The position numbers and the translations under genes were made by a program. From assembly GCF_000760695.4 (NCBI RefSeq), contig NZ_JHEG04000001.1, positions 4,856,895 through 4,920,894 on the forward strand: DNA of 64,000 nucleotides. The letters are read 5' to 3'. The notes beneath the pieces were generated by a model that searched no databases, had not been told where the DNA came from, and worked only from the letters and a program-made list of their open reading frames with translations. The stretch comes from Tolypothrix bouteillei VB521301 (GTDB lineage: Bacteria > Cyanobacteriota > Cyanobacteriia > Cyanobacteriales > Nostocaceae). Position 1 is the first letter of the stretch. Each line of letters opens with the position of its first letter. Of this stretch, positions 48,496 through 57,338 are shown piece after piece.

Positions 48496-48842
48496 TTTTG
48501 TGGAAAAAGTGGTCGATTTGAAAGACGATCTTCATCTAATGCTTTTTGCAGATACTCAAAAGTCTCTCGCTGCTCTTCTTCATCTCCTTCTTCTACCCAT
48601 TTGCGATGCCATTCAATTAAAGCTTGGTTAATCTGGCGTTGTTCTTCTTGAGTTCTTTTGGGTAATACGTAAGCAGGTTGATAGACCAAAGCCTCCTCCC
48701 TCTGCTTCCCATTATCTTCAATTAACTCAGCTATTTCCTGTAGCAAGCTAGCTTTCATGGCACTTAGCCGTTCATCAATCGTTGAAGCCAGTAAGGCTTT
48801 TAGCTCGTCAGTTGTCAAATCTGATATTCGTTGCTCTGTCAT
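48492..48842 (-). CDS. Probable antitoxin of the PIN toxin
   Basis: 116 residues from ATG 48842 (MTEQRISDLTTDELKALLAS), with an alternative start ten codons upstream. It is helical and rich in Glu/Arg (LPKRTQEEQRQINQALIEWH). The overlap of its stop with the PIN start (ATGA) marks a toxin-antitoxin operon. The N-terminus has a helix pattern that could bind DNA, but no standard family was recognised. The gene is intact, unlike its partner. Confidence 0.65.
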   Translation of the reverse strand: MTEQRISDLTTDELKALLASTIDERLSAMKASLLQEIAELIEDNGKQREEALVYQPAYVLPKRTQEEQRQINQALIEWHRKWVEEGDEEEQRETFEYLQKALDEDRLSNRPLFPQK

Positions 48843-48933
48843 TCCATATACCTTTCTTTTATTTACCATCATTATTTTATGATTTTAGCCGATCCTTTAC
48901 ATAGGTAGAGCTAAAGCCTACAAAACAAAGCTC

Positions 48934-49872
48934 TTATTTCTGAAAATTTCTGTATATCAAAAATACTGAACCAATTGGTCCTAAGTTCTCTACATATATT
49001 TTGTTGTTGTAGTATAAACCGGGAGACATACCCCCATCAAATAACATTCCTTCTTGAATTTTTCCCAAGCAATTGTTGCGAGCAATTCCTTCAAGCACAT
49101 CGTCAAACATATCAGGCAAAAGTTCTTGATTGCTTTGCGACAATTCAATTTCTGAATTGGCTTTAGCATCATTTACTAACAAAATGACATAACCGCGATC
49201 GCTTACAGCCACCATAGAGCGATTTGTAGCCTGTTTGCAAGCAAGTTCTCCCAAGTCTTTACAAATATCTTTAAATTTGCCGTTACGATAAAATCTACCA
49301 TTACCTCCAACCAAGTTGTAATTCAGAACACTATTCGTTCTCCTTCCTACCCCAATAGTAGCCTGACGTTGACTTGGGTTCCCTCCTGAAATTCCAAAGG
49401 AAGAACGTTTATTTTTAAACGCTCCTGAATACTCAACTCCACGAGAAATATTTAAACCTTGAGGTTTGTCATCAGTACCTATGTAGTCAGCGTTAATTGC
49501 TACGATTGGTTTTTTCCCGTTTAATTTTGAGTTTTCATCAGCAATGATTTCACGGAAGACTTTTGGTATATAATCTCGACGGAGATTTCCTTTACTATCT
49601 TTGGCATATAAGTTATGTGATAGACCAACATTGACTTTAAAGTCTAGTTCTTTGGCTTGAGGATTAAAAATAATAACGTGATTTATTCCTTTCTCATATT
49701 TTTTGCCTTGATTATTAGTTTTGAAAAAACTTATGCTAAAACTTTTATCTTGACCAATACAAGTTGTGGCTGCTTTTGAGGAAGATTGATTGAATATTTG
49801 ACAACCATATAACAGAATAATTGGTATGAGAAATATCAAAACTTGCTTGACTAATTTTGTGTCATGGAGCAT
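48934..49872 (-). CDS. Phosphodiester glycosidase (NAGPA-like) lipoprotein
   Basis: 312 residues. The N-terminus has a signal ending IILLYGCQ, a lipobox (LLYGC). The enzyme domain shows KPIVAINADYIGTDDKPQGL, NISRGVEYSG and MLFDGGMSPGLYYN, as in the NAGPA-type phosphodiester glycosidase family (N-acetylglucosamine-1-phosphodiester cleavage in the founding member). Bacterial members may act on envelope glycans. The substrate is unknown. Confidence 0.8.
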   Translation of the reverse strand: MLHDTKLVKQVLIFLIPIILLYGCQIFNQSSSKAATTCIGQDKSFSISFFKTNNQGKKYEKGINHVIIFNPQAKELDFKVNVGLSHNLYAKDSKGNLRRDYIPKVFREIIADENSKLNGKKPIVAINADYIGTDDKPQGLNISRGVEYSGAFKNKRSSFGISGGNPSQRQATIGVGRRTNSVLNYNLVGGNGRFYRNGKFKDICKDLGELACKQATNRSMVAVSDRGYVILLVNDAKANSEIELSQSNQELLPDMFDDVLEGIARNNCLGKIQEGMLFDGGMSPGLYYNNKIYVENLGPIGSVFLIYRNFQK

Positions 49873-50154
49873 AAAAAAATGGTATATATTTAGCCATACA
49901 TTCTATAGTACCGGCTGCGGGAGCGTCCCAATTTGGAAAAAACACGTAGGTTGGGGAGCTACTCGCGTGCGGAGGGTTTCCCCCCAACCCCACTTCGTGG
50001 GGACCCCTAAGCCCCCCGTTGAGCGATGTGGCGTTTGAGGACCGAAACCCAACATTTACAGGTATTTGTTGAGTTTGTCCAAGGTACAAAAATTCGAGAG
50101 CCCTTGCAGTATTGCATTGGGATGCGCTCTAAAAGAATTCATTCAATCTGTCCT
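49873..50154. repeat. Repeat-rich spacer with a nested GC-rich block
   Basis: Between the words CGTAGGTTGGG (about 49947) and CCGAAACCCAACA (about 50042) lies a GC-rich block with GTGCGGAGGGTTTCCCCCC and CCCCACTTCGTGGGGACCCC. The outer words look like one repeat split by the insert. No gene is seen. Confidence 0.45.
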
Positions 50155-50195
50155 AAAAAGTTGCTCCGGAGGGAAACTCTCCGGAGCAACTTTTT
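50155..50195 (-). terminator. Strong bidirectional hairpin terminator of the DUF4912 gene
   Basis: AAAAAGTTGCTCCGGAG (50155-50171) and CTCCGGAGCAACTTTTT (50179-50195) pair perfectly over 17 bases with a 7-base loop. Reading the reverse strand, it lies 22 bases after the DUF4912 stop and ends in a T-run. Confidence 0.85.
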
Positions 50196-50216
50196 GCAAA
50201 ATCTAAAACCCCAAAA

Positions 50217-51470
50217 TTAAGAGAGCCATTCTAAAACAGCTTCTTCCTTAGTATTGGTATTGCGAGATGGAGTTTCACGATTAAACTTCATGTGAATTGA
50301 GCGTGTTTGCTCGCCATCAGCAGCAACAGCCATAATTGGATAGTCGATCAAACCATCTTGGAAGGACATCTGGAAGCGGAAAGTACCATCTGGATTCAGT
50401 TTGATTGGACGACCGCCAATTGTTACAGTAGCATCGGGTTCGGTTGCACCGTAAACAATCAACTCGGCGTCAGCAATTAACCAGAACTTGCGCGGGCGCA
50501 TGGGTACATCACCAGAGAAGCCAGCACCAGATGCAAACATACCGATACCAGATTCTGTCAAGCCGGACACAGTAGGAACTGCCCACATACCGACTCCAGA
50601 TGGGAAGACGTAGGAACTGATGGCTTGCTGTGGAACCATAGATCCGGGAACGTGCTGCATGGAACCAAACACAGAACCTGCAACCCGCAATGCTTCCGCA
50701 GACTCTGCCAAACCAAAGATTTGGTCGTAAATTGCGTTGCCATTTGTGGTAGCAGTACCAGCCGCAGCAACTTTTTTAGCAGGAGGAACAAGTTCGTAAA
50801 GGGTTTGACCGCGTAAATCTTCCTCAAAGTTAACAGTGATGAAGACATCCTCAATCCAATCAGAAGGATACACGGGAGGAACGTGGACAGGTGCAGAACG
50901 AGCTAGGACCAACCAACGACCATCAGCACAACGATAACCGATGTCAATGACGTAGTCGCGATCGCTTACAGGAACGGGAAGATACCATTCCCTTGCCAGT
51001 TCATCACAAGGATACTCTTGGATGCTGTGAGGGCTTTGATATTCCAAACTGATATCAGTGACATCGTAGATCCGCAAAGCGAGTTGTTGTCCCCCTTGGC
51101 GACGCAGTTCTTCTTTGTGGTCGTTGGGAACATCCCAGTAAGTGTAAGCCCACTGAGGATCGCGAGGCATGAGAACAATACGGCTGTCTCCATAACCTGC
51201 AGGCAAATCCGCGAGTCCTTCATCAACATCAGAAAGAGTTCCACCAGTACGATCTACCTGACCTAACTCAAATTTAGCTGCTTCCACGGTTTCCTGTGCC
51301 TCCAGTGAACGAGATTGGCTGAGAGAAACTTTACTGCGCTGGACTTCTTGAATAGCTGCCAGCAATTGCGATTTCCGCATTCTGCTATATCGGGAGATGG
51401 CATACTCGCTAGCTACTCTGCGTAGCTGCCTCAATGTCATCTCTTCTAGCGGTGGGCGTTCTTTTGCCAT
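50217..51470 (-). CDS. DUF4912 protein with N-terminal Rho-N-like domain
   Basis: 417 residues. Residues about 9-45 (MTLRQLRRVASEYAISRYSR, MRKSQLLAAI) resemble the Rho N-terminal/SAP-like helix pair that can bind nucleic acid. The middle (RIVLMPRDPQWAYTYWDVPN, LALRIYDVTDI, WYLPVPVSDRDYVIDIGYR) is the DUF4912 domain. A C-terminal beta-rich part (LIVYGATEPDATVTIGGRPI) looks like an Ig-like or carbohydrate-type module. The function is not known; it is conserved in cyanobacteria. The terminator downstream shows a single-gene unit. Confidence 0.82.
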   Translation of the reverse strand: MAKERPPLEEMTLRQLRRVASEYAISRYSRMRKSQLLAAIQEVQRSKVSLSQSRSLEAQETVEAAKFELGQVDRTGGTLSDVDEGLADLPAGYGDSRIVLMPRDPQWAYTYWDVPNDHKEELRRQGGQQLALRIYDVTDISLEYQSPHSIQEYPCDELAREWYLPVPVSDRDYVIDIGYRCADGRWLVLARSAPVHVPPVYPSDWIEDVFITVNFEEDLRGQTLYELVPPAKKVAAAGTATTNGNAIYDQIFGLAESAEALRVAGSVFGSMQHVPGSMVPQQAISSYVFPSGVGMWAVPTVSGLTESGIGMFASGAGFSGDVPMRPRKFWLIADAELIVYGATEPDATVTIGGRPIKLNPDGTFRFQMSFQDGLIDYPIMAVAADGEQTRSIHMKFNRETPSRNTNTKEEAVLEWLS

Positions 51471-52338
51471 GATTTTGGCCTCCAGTCGTTTGAAAGGTTC
51501 TTAATATCCCCTGGTTAATACGTGGCTGTATTATGCCATCAACATCCAGATGAACTTCTTAATTCCTGACTCCTGGTTTTGCCGAGTTTTCTAACTTTAC
51601 TTAGTGTTTTTTTAAATTGCAGGTCAAAAATTTTTTCCCAGATAAACCACACTTGATATGTGGCAAGGAAAGCACGACGGAGAAGTTTTATCCTTCTTTT
51701 CCCTAGTGTTAAAACTGTCACCTTTTCTCCTAACGAGAATTCAGTGCAATTTACCAAAACCTTAGGGTGTTACTTTCCACTCTGACGCTGGTCTAAACCT
51801 GAATTAATAGCCCGGATCTGTCAGCGCAGAATGCACAGATATGTTGTGGCATATTTCTATACCTTTCAAACACGATCTTGCAAAGAGATGAGCTTGCCAG
51901 ATTTAGGATTTCACTTAGCCCCCGACCTCAGTCGTAAGGTTCTCGACCAGGGTTCAAAGACTCCCTTTAAATTCCCTGTTATGCCAATGTTGCAGCACAT
52001 TTTTCTTTGGGAGTAGAGGAGCCTTTGTTAAATGAATATTAACCAATAACCCTCGGTAGGGATCAAGGGGGTTCGCGATACATTTTTACATTTTCCACGG
52101 ATTTATCAGCCATTTGGGGATCTTATTATCATGATTTTATGACATTTGAACAACTAAAGAGCATTTTCGGTATCTAAAGACTGGAGTTATGTCATGAAAT
52201 TGTGACATTTAACAAAAGTACCGCGATCCCGTCTTAAAAAACCTAGGGGGATCGCATTATGGAGATCCCATCCATTTGTATCAAGTTATTGTGCGATCGC
52301 TTGATTTGATGTGATATCATATGTGGTACTATCGCTCC
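51471..52338. other. Intergenic region with no supported gene
   Basis: About 870 bp; a forward frame at 51831-52016 and a reverse frame at 51539-51757 lack any family match. The left part must hold the promoter of the DUF4912 gene, and HIP1 octamers and AT-rich stretches precede hicA. Confidence 0.4.
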
Positions 52339-52613
52339 ATGAGCAAACTAAAAAAATTAGTAGAGCAATTTCTCAAACAGCCTCCAGAAGTGCGGTTTCA
52401 GGACGTGCGCTATCTGTTGGAAGCTTTTGGCTTTGAAGAAAAAAGGTCTAAGGGTAGTCATCATAGTTTTCGGACTCCCAAGGTAGAACTGTTACTGTAC
52501 CCAAAACAGGAGGACAAAAAGTTAAAAAAGTTTATGTACAACAAATAGTTGAACTATTAAATTTAGAAGAGTGGATTGATGAAGACACTAAACCAGAAGA
52601 AGAAGCCGATTGA
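52339..52613 (+). pseudogene. HicA-type toxin, frameshifted
   Basis: From ATG 52339 the frame reads MSKLKKLVEQFLKQPPEVRF, then the conserved KGSHHSFRTPKVEL, and then drifts to LLYPKQEDKKLKKFMYNK and a stop at 52546-52548. In the next frame the expected HicA C-terminus appears: PKTGGQKVKKVYVQQIVELL and NLEEWIDEDTKPEEEAD, ending TGA at 52611-52613. One missing base near 52490 (TTACTG where TTAACTG is expected) explains it. The gene overlaps the hicB start by 35 bp. Confidence 0.82.
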
Positions 52614-52959
52614 AAAGCCGTCCCTAGAATACTATTTAAATCTTCAATACCCCGTAACACTTTACCCTGATGCAGAGGGAGGATACGTAGCTCAAATCAA
52701 AGATTTACCTGGATGTCTCACCCAAGGTGAAACCCTAGAAGAGACAATGGCAAACATTAATGAGGCGCGGGAATTGTGGATTGAGACAGCACATTCGGCT
52801 GGTGACGATATTCCTTTACCTAGTGGTGATGATAGCTACAGTGGTAAGTTATTGGTGCGAATGCCGAAGTCATTGCATCGCCGTTTAGCTGAAACTGCTG
52901 AACGAGAAGGTGTAAGTCTGAACCAGTATATTGTATCCTTATTGAGTGCAATTACGTAA
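52579..52959 (+). CDS. hicB: HicB-type antitoxin
   Basis: 126 residues from ATG 52579. The first 80 or so residues (YPVTLYPDAEGGYVAQIKDL, GCLTQGETLEETMANINEA) form the HicB fold, and the rest (LLVRMPKSLHRRLAETAERE, GVSLNQYIVSLLS) is a ribbon-helix-helix DNA-binding domain. It is intact. Normally it binds HicA and represses the operon. Here the toxin partner is frameshifted. Confidence 0.9.
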   Translation: MKTLNQKKKPIEKPSLEYYLNLQYPVTLYPDAEGGYVAQIKDLPGCLTQGETLEETMANINEARELWIETAHSAGDDIPLPSGDDSYSGKLLVRMPKSLHRRLAETAEREGVSLNQYIVSLLSAIT

Positions 52960-53129
52960 GTGTAGAATAACTACTCGTCGAGGATGGAAAGAAATTTGGA
53001 TTTTACCCATTGCACGAACAACGATGATAGCAAATAGTTGCTTTGTTACCAGCTGACTTGAAAAATGTAACAGAAGAAGCAGGAATAGTCGAAAGATTGC
53101 AAGAATAAAATATAAGGAGGCTCTATTTT

Positions 53130-53903
53130 TTGAATATTGAAGCAACTGTTTTTCGCCTTCTTAGAGATAGCATGGGCAAGCCAGACAGAAAGTTGGTGCT
53201 ATCAGACCGTTTAATTAAGGATTTACAAATTGATTGTGACGATCTTATTTTTGCATATATTATACCTTTAATGCAGCAACTAGATATTGACATTCCAGAT
53301 CCAGAATGGCTTGAGATTTATACTGTTGGAGATATAATTTATTTGCTGAAGAAATATAAAAAAATTCAAGAAGAAGCTCGCAAGCGAGCTGATACAGATT
53401 GGAAAAATAAAAGCCCCGTGCGTTGGGTGACTGGACGTTTAGATCTCAATAAGCCTGTTCTTACAAAAGGGCTGATTTTCTACCCGCGCTATTGTTTTAT
53501 CACTTACCCCGAACATGAAAATTTTTATGACACTTATAACCAGAGGATTGATGAGTTAATCGATAGGGAGGGAATACCCGATTGGTCGCCGTTAAAACGC
53601 ATTCCAGAAAGAGCGATCGCTCTGGAAATTCTCACAAAAACTGGGCAAAATCTATCAAACTTTACTCATTCTTCCATAGTTGAAAAAAATTTGATAAAGA
53701 GCGTATTAAATAAATGGGAATCGGGTCAACCTGTGATTTGGTCTCGCCTTCCAGACAAAGCAATACTATTATTAGGAGGCAATGTTAGTGAAAAAGTAGG
53801 ACGAATTGATGTGTTAGATACCGAACATATGGCATGGTTAGCCTCATTAGAGTTTCTTCGCAAACACTGCCCAACCATGCCTTGGGATGTCCAAGCAAAT
53901 TGA
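53130..53903 (+). CDS. Protein with an acyl-carrier-like N-terminal domain, unknown role
   Basis: 257 residues from a TTG start, with AGGAGG 14 bases upstream. Residues 1-80 (LVLSDRLIKDLQIDCDDLIF, then LDIDIPDPEWLEIYTVGDII) look like an acyl-carrier or DUF1493-type four-helix fold, but the phosphopantetheine Ser is not present; the place reads DCDD. The remainder (WVTGRLDLNKPVLTKGLIFY; KRIPERAIALEILTKTGQNL; PDKAILLLGGNVSEKVGRID) is not recognised. It lies 170 bp after hicB. Confidence 0.6.
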   Translation: MNIEATVFRLLRDSMGKPDRKLVLSDRLIKDLQIDCDDLIFAYIIPLMQQLDIDIPDPEWLEIYTVGDIIYLLKKYKKIQEEARKRADTDWKNKSPVRWVTGRLDLNKPVLTKGLIFYPRYCFITYPEHENFYDTYNQRIDELIDREGIPDWSPLKRIPERAIALEILTKTGQNLSNFTHSSIVEKNLIKSVLNKWESGQPVIWSRLPDKAILLLGGNVSEKVGRIDVLDTEHMAWLASLEFLRKHCPTMPWDVQAN

Positions 53904-54089
53904 AGAGTACAGCTTTGCACACCCATGCCCCCTACAAGCGTATATTTGCGCTCGCTCTTAGTGTCATCTTTCTTCTGTAGAACAAATAAGGAGTTTTGCG
54001 TGATGTACCTCTCTTTTGTCGTTCATTGAGGTTGAGAAGCGTCTCGCCTTGCCCTTAATCAATAATGTCAATATTCATACTTCTGAATG

Positions 54090-54824
54090 TCAAAAATCTT
54101 TTCCAACGATAAATCTCGTTGCATCTATAGGATAAGTCTTAATATATACCATACAACCTGTTGCTGACGAGGGACTATAGGAGCAACCGGGTGGATACCG
54201 CAGCCAACTCCCAGCCTGATAATTTCCTAACTCATCACTCCAAGTTCCTTCTATGACAAAGATTTCTTTCACCTCAGACTCGACTACATTCAACAATGCT
54301 GTGCCTGGTTGCCAGCGCTCAATCCAGACTTTGTCAGGAAAACTCATTTGCTCATAGAGGGACTTCACCTCAATTTGAGGGATAATACCCGGCTGCCAGG
54401 GTAACTGGTAAATATTCTTTCGCACTTGCTGACGATTTTGTCCACCATGTTGGCGTAATTTAACAAAAGTCAGACAACTCTCTTCGCTGTAGGGGTGATG
54501 GACAAACCCTTCAGGATTGAGCATGTAAGTTCCTGGCGTATGGATACCTGTTTCGTCAGCAAAGTTTCCTTCGAGTACTAAAATTTCTTCTCCTCCAGGG
54601 TGTCCGTGCAGGCTGAAAAAGCCACCAGGAGCGAATCGAGTCAACATCGTTACTGGATGATCTTGAACTTCATTATCGGACTCAAAGCAAAAAAACGATA
54701 TCCCGGTAAACTCTGTTTCATACCAGGTTTGAGTTGGTAATACTGCTACACGTATTGATAAATTTTCGTTAATTTTTTGAGGTTGCCAGTGCAGTTGAGA
54801 AGATAGCATTGTCAGGTTTCGCAT
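54090..54824 (-). CDS. Tandem-cupin (ChrR-like) protein
   Basis: 244 residues made of two cupin domains. The first shows FAPGGFFSLHGHPGGEEILV, LEGNFADETG and TYMLNPEGFVHHPYSEE with His ligands (HGHxxGEE). The second shows ESEVKEIFVIEGTWSDELGN and WLRYPPGCSYSPSSAT, with weaker metal ligands. It resembles the ChrR cupin family of anti-sigma or oxidative-stress sensors; no sigma factor gene is beside it. An ATG five codons in is also possible. Confidence 0.82.
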   Translation of the reverse strand: MRNLTMLSSQLHWQPQKINENLSIRVAVLPTQTWYETEFTGISFFCFESDNEVQDHPVTMLTRFAPGGFFSLHGHPGGEEILVLEGNFADETGIHTPGTYMLNPEGFVHHPYSEESCLTFVKLRQHGGQNRQQVRKNIYQLPWQPGIIPQIEVKSLYEQMSFPDKVWIERWQPGTALLNVVESEVKEIFVIEGTWSDELGNYQAGSWLRYPPGCSYSPSSATGCMVYIKTYPIDATRFIVGKDF

Positions 54825-55706
54825 TAATAGAGCAGTTAACTTACATAACTTTTAGAATGTAATAAAATTATAAAAATTACGTAATTATTCTAGTCTTAAT
54901 TGTGCCAAAAGCTTCGTATAAGCGACAGGAGTATAAGTATCTAAATTATCCAAAACGAATCAAATTTTCTCAGACCTTGAAAAATCAATATTGACTAAGG
55001 CTTTCATTTGATGAGCAAAGTCTTGTTTGGTTGTTGACTGTGTAACTTCTACATATCGCCCAATACGGTTCGGTCAAATTCTAAGCAGTGTTAAGTACAG
55101 AGAAAGTGAGTGTTTGTAATATGGCTTTTATTTTTCAGTATATTTAAAAATTTCGTAAATATAATAATATACGTGAGAAAAGAACACAAGGACAGTTAAG
55201 ACGCTTAAGCGAGATTTAACGGAATCTTTATTTTTTATCTTTCCGCACCCTAACTGTCACAAACGGTAATTACTGAGTACAACCTCTAAAAAAAGAATAA
55301 AAAGATACTGTTTTTTGCATAAAAACAGGTGAGAAAGCGTGAAAACTGGGATATGAGACATCTAAGCCATTCTCAATTATTAGCAATAAGACTGCCAGAA
55401 ATTTTTTGTCTTAATTGATAGATAAATTTCTATTTTTACTTATGAAATTTTCTGACGCGTGGATTTAACTCTAGCCCAAATGCTTTTAAAAGAACATTTT
55501 GAAGGTGAGATGGTGCGAAAGCGCCCAAGGCGATCGCTACTGAATTATTGACTCCGGAGATACCTATAATGACTTGTAAACAACAACGGAGATACCACAG
55601 ATTGTGAATAGCTCTAATAGCAACGCTTGTTTAACAAACACTATGTCAAATCGTGTAAACTTAATAGGGGTTAAGTAAAAAGATGCGATCTCGGTAATTT
55701 TGTAGG
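54825..55706. other. Spacer containing a transposase relic
   Basis: AT-rich, about 880 bp. An IS630-type transposase fragment lies at 54896-55071. The right part has no gene and presumably holds the purK promoter. Confidence 0.45.
54896..55071 (-). pseudogene. IS630-type transposase fragment
   Basis: On the reverse strand a frame reads GRYVEVTQSTTKQDFAHQMK, then ALVNIDFSRSEKI, a stop, then FVLDNLDTYTP. This matches the DDE part of IS630 transposases, where the catalytic Asp lies in LVLDNLNTH. The stop and missing ends show a decayed remnant of about 58 codons. Confidence 0.65.
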
Positions 55707-56873
55707 ATGTCGATCAAACGTGTTGGTATAATCGGGGGCGGACAATTAGCATGGATGATGGGAAGTGCCGCCAGAGAGTTAGGAGTGGAATTACTGATTC
55801 AAACTCCTGGCGCAAACGATCCTGCAGTATCCGTGGCTAAAGAGGTTATTTTTGCTCCAGTTGATGATGCTAACGCTACAGCAATACTCGCTCAAAAGTC
55901 TGATGTCATTACTTTTGAGAATGAGTTTGTTAACATAGATGCTTTATTAAAACTAGCCGAGCAAGGAGTTTGTTTTCGTCCCAGATTGGAAGCTTTAAGC
56001 CCTCTTTTAGATAAATATCACCAACGCTGTTATTTACGAGAATTGGGTTTACCCGTTCCGAAGTTTGTTAATATTCCCCAACAAGAGGAAGAGGTTGGGA
56101 GAAGCGCAGACTTAGTCTCTAACACACAGCTGGGTTTTCCAGTCGTTTTGAAAGCTCGCCGTCACGGTTATGACGGTCAGGGAACTTTCATTGTTAAAGA
56201 ACCATCCGAGCTAGACCGAAAACTGAATTCAGCTTCAAAAAATGTTTCTGGTTATTTATTAGAAGAATACGTTCCTTTTGAGCGAGAACTCGCAGTCATC
56301 GCCGCACGTTCTACCAATGGTGAGGTTATGACTTACCCAGTGGTGGAAACCCAGCAGGAAGAACAGGTTTGCCGTCGAGTCATTGCACCGGCTGATATTC
56401 CAGAACGAGTTGCTTTGGAAATAGAGGATATTGCTCGTACTTTGCTTAACAGCTTGCAAGCTGTGGGAGTTTTTGGAATTGAATTATTCCTTAGGGCGGA
56501 TGGCAAAGTACTGGTTAATGAATTAGCACCCCGGACTCACAATTCCGGGCATTTTTCTCTGGATGCTTGTAAAACGTCCCAATTTGAGCAGCACTTAAGA
56601 GCAGTTTGCGATCTCCCTCTAGGGAACACGGCAATGATTTGCCCCAGTGCTGTTATGGTTAATCTCTTGGGATATGAAAATTCTCAAAGCGACTATACAG
56701 ACAAACGCCAGCAAATAGAGCAAATCCCCCAAGCATACGTCCACTGGTATGGCAAGAATGAATCCCGTCCGGGACGCAAACTCGGACACGTAACCGTTTT
56801 GCTGGATTCGCAAAACCGCGATCGCACAATGGAGATCGCCCGTAATGTAGAATCCATCTGGTATTCAAAGTAA
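55707..56873 (+). CDS. purK: 5-(carboxyamino)imidazole ribonucleotide synthase
   Basis: Converts AIR to N5-CAIR in purine synthesis. The 388 residues start MSIKRVGIIGGGQLAWMMGS and contain the ATP-grasp motifs LKARRHGYDGQGTFIVK, LEEYVPFERELAVIAARS and VNELAPRTHNSGHFSLDACK. Length is normal for PurK. A 6S RNA gene follows about 57 bp downstream, an arrangement also reported in other cyanobacteria. Confidence 0.95.
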   Translation: MSIKRVGIIGGGQLAWMMGSAARELGVELLIQTPGANDPAVSVAKEVIFAPVDDANATAILAQKSDVITFENEFVNIDALLKLAEQGVCFRPRLEALSPLLDKYHQRCYLRELGLPVPKFVNIPQQEEEVGRSADLVSNTQLGFPVVLKARRHGYDGQGTFIVKEPSELDRKLNSASKNVSGYLLEEYVPFERELAVIAARSTNGEVMTYPVVETQQEEQVCRRVIAPADIPERVALEIEDIARTLLNSLQAVGVFGIELFLRADGKVLVNELAPRTHNSGHFSLDACKTSQFEQHLRAVCDLPLGNTAMICPSAVMVNLLGYENSQSDYTDKRQQIEQIPQAYVHWYGKNESRPGRKLGHVTVLLDSQNRDRTMEIARNVESIWYSK

Positions 56874-56922
56874 GCCTGCCAAAAATTATCCAGGGAAGAA
56901 TACACAATATTTTTTTAAAAGC

Positions 56923-56928
56923 TATAAT
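56923..56928 (+). promoter_or_regulatory. -10 element of the 6S RNA promoter
   Basis: TATAAT occurs 6-8 bases before the likely RNA start. A clear -35 hexamer is not visible at the usual distance. Confidence 0.6.
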
Positions 56929-56930
56929 GG

Positions 56931-57122
56931 TTTTGTTGCACTGTGACGTTGGTGACTGCCATAAAGTTTTTTGATCTATGCCTTAAAAAATAAGGGAATC
57001 AAGGAATTCTCGTGGCAGTAGACCGGGCGAAGCACCCGGAAACTTTAAACGAGAGAACTCGGTACCCACCTGGTTTATCCAGGTCATAAACTTAGGTAAA
57101 ACGGCGTCGCGGTGACACAAAA
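56931..57122 (+). ncRNA. ssaA: 6S RNA
   Basis: The region forms a long stem: TTTTGTTGCACTGTGACGTT (from 56931) pairs with GCGTCGCGGTGACACAAAA (to 57122) with several G-U pairs and one two-base mismatch. The middle has GTAGACCGGGCG, AGCACCCGGAAAC and a CCTGGTTTATCCAGG hairpin, in keeping with 6S RNA, which binds RNA polymerase. The -10 box TATAAT (56923-56928) is just before it, and a terminator follows. Its place after purK is another clue. The exact ends are approximate. Confidence 0.8.
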
Positions 57123-57126
57123 TTAC

Positions 57127-57161
57127 AAGCTCCTAAAGTCAGATGAGACTTAGGAGCTTTT
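57127..57161 (+). terminator. Terminator after the 6S RNA
   Basis: AAGCTCCTAAAGTC pairs with GACTTAGGAGCTT, with one bulged A, followed by TTTTAATT. It lies four bases after the 6S stem. Confidence 0.75.
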
Positions 57162-57338
57162 AATTGTTTAAGTGTTAGTGGTAAGTCGTTAGTAGAGGTG
57201 TAAGGCATTTAAACCGTACACAAGACAATCTTTAGTAATATATTTTACTGAATGATGACTAACAACTAACAACCAACAACCACCAACTTTGTTAAAATCG
57301 CAAGAACTGGGTTAAATTAAGGTTAAAGCTGTAAGAAA

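Noticed and set aside
51831..52016. Forward frame of 61 codons in the spacer before hicA
   Set aside because: No recognisable domain, no ribosome site, odd composition.
53040..53106. Short frame ending EEAGIVERLQE
   Set aside because: Might be a gene relic, but too short to assign and without a start.
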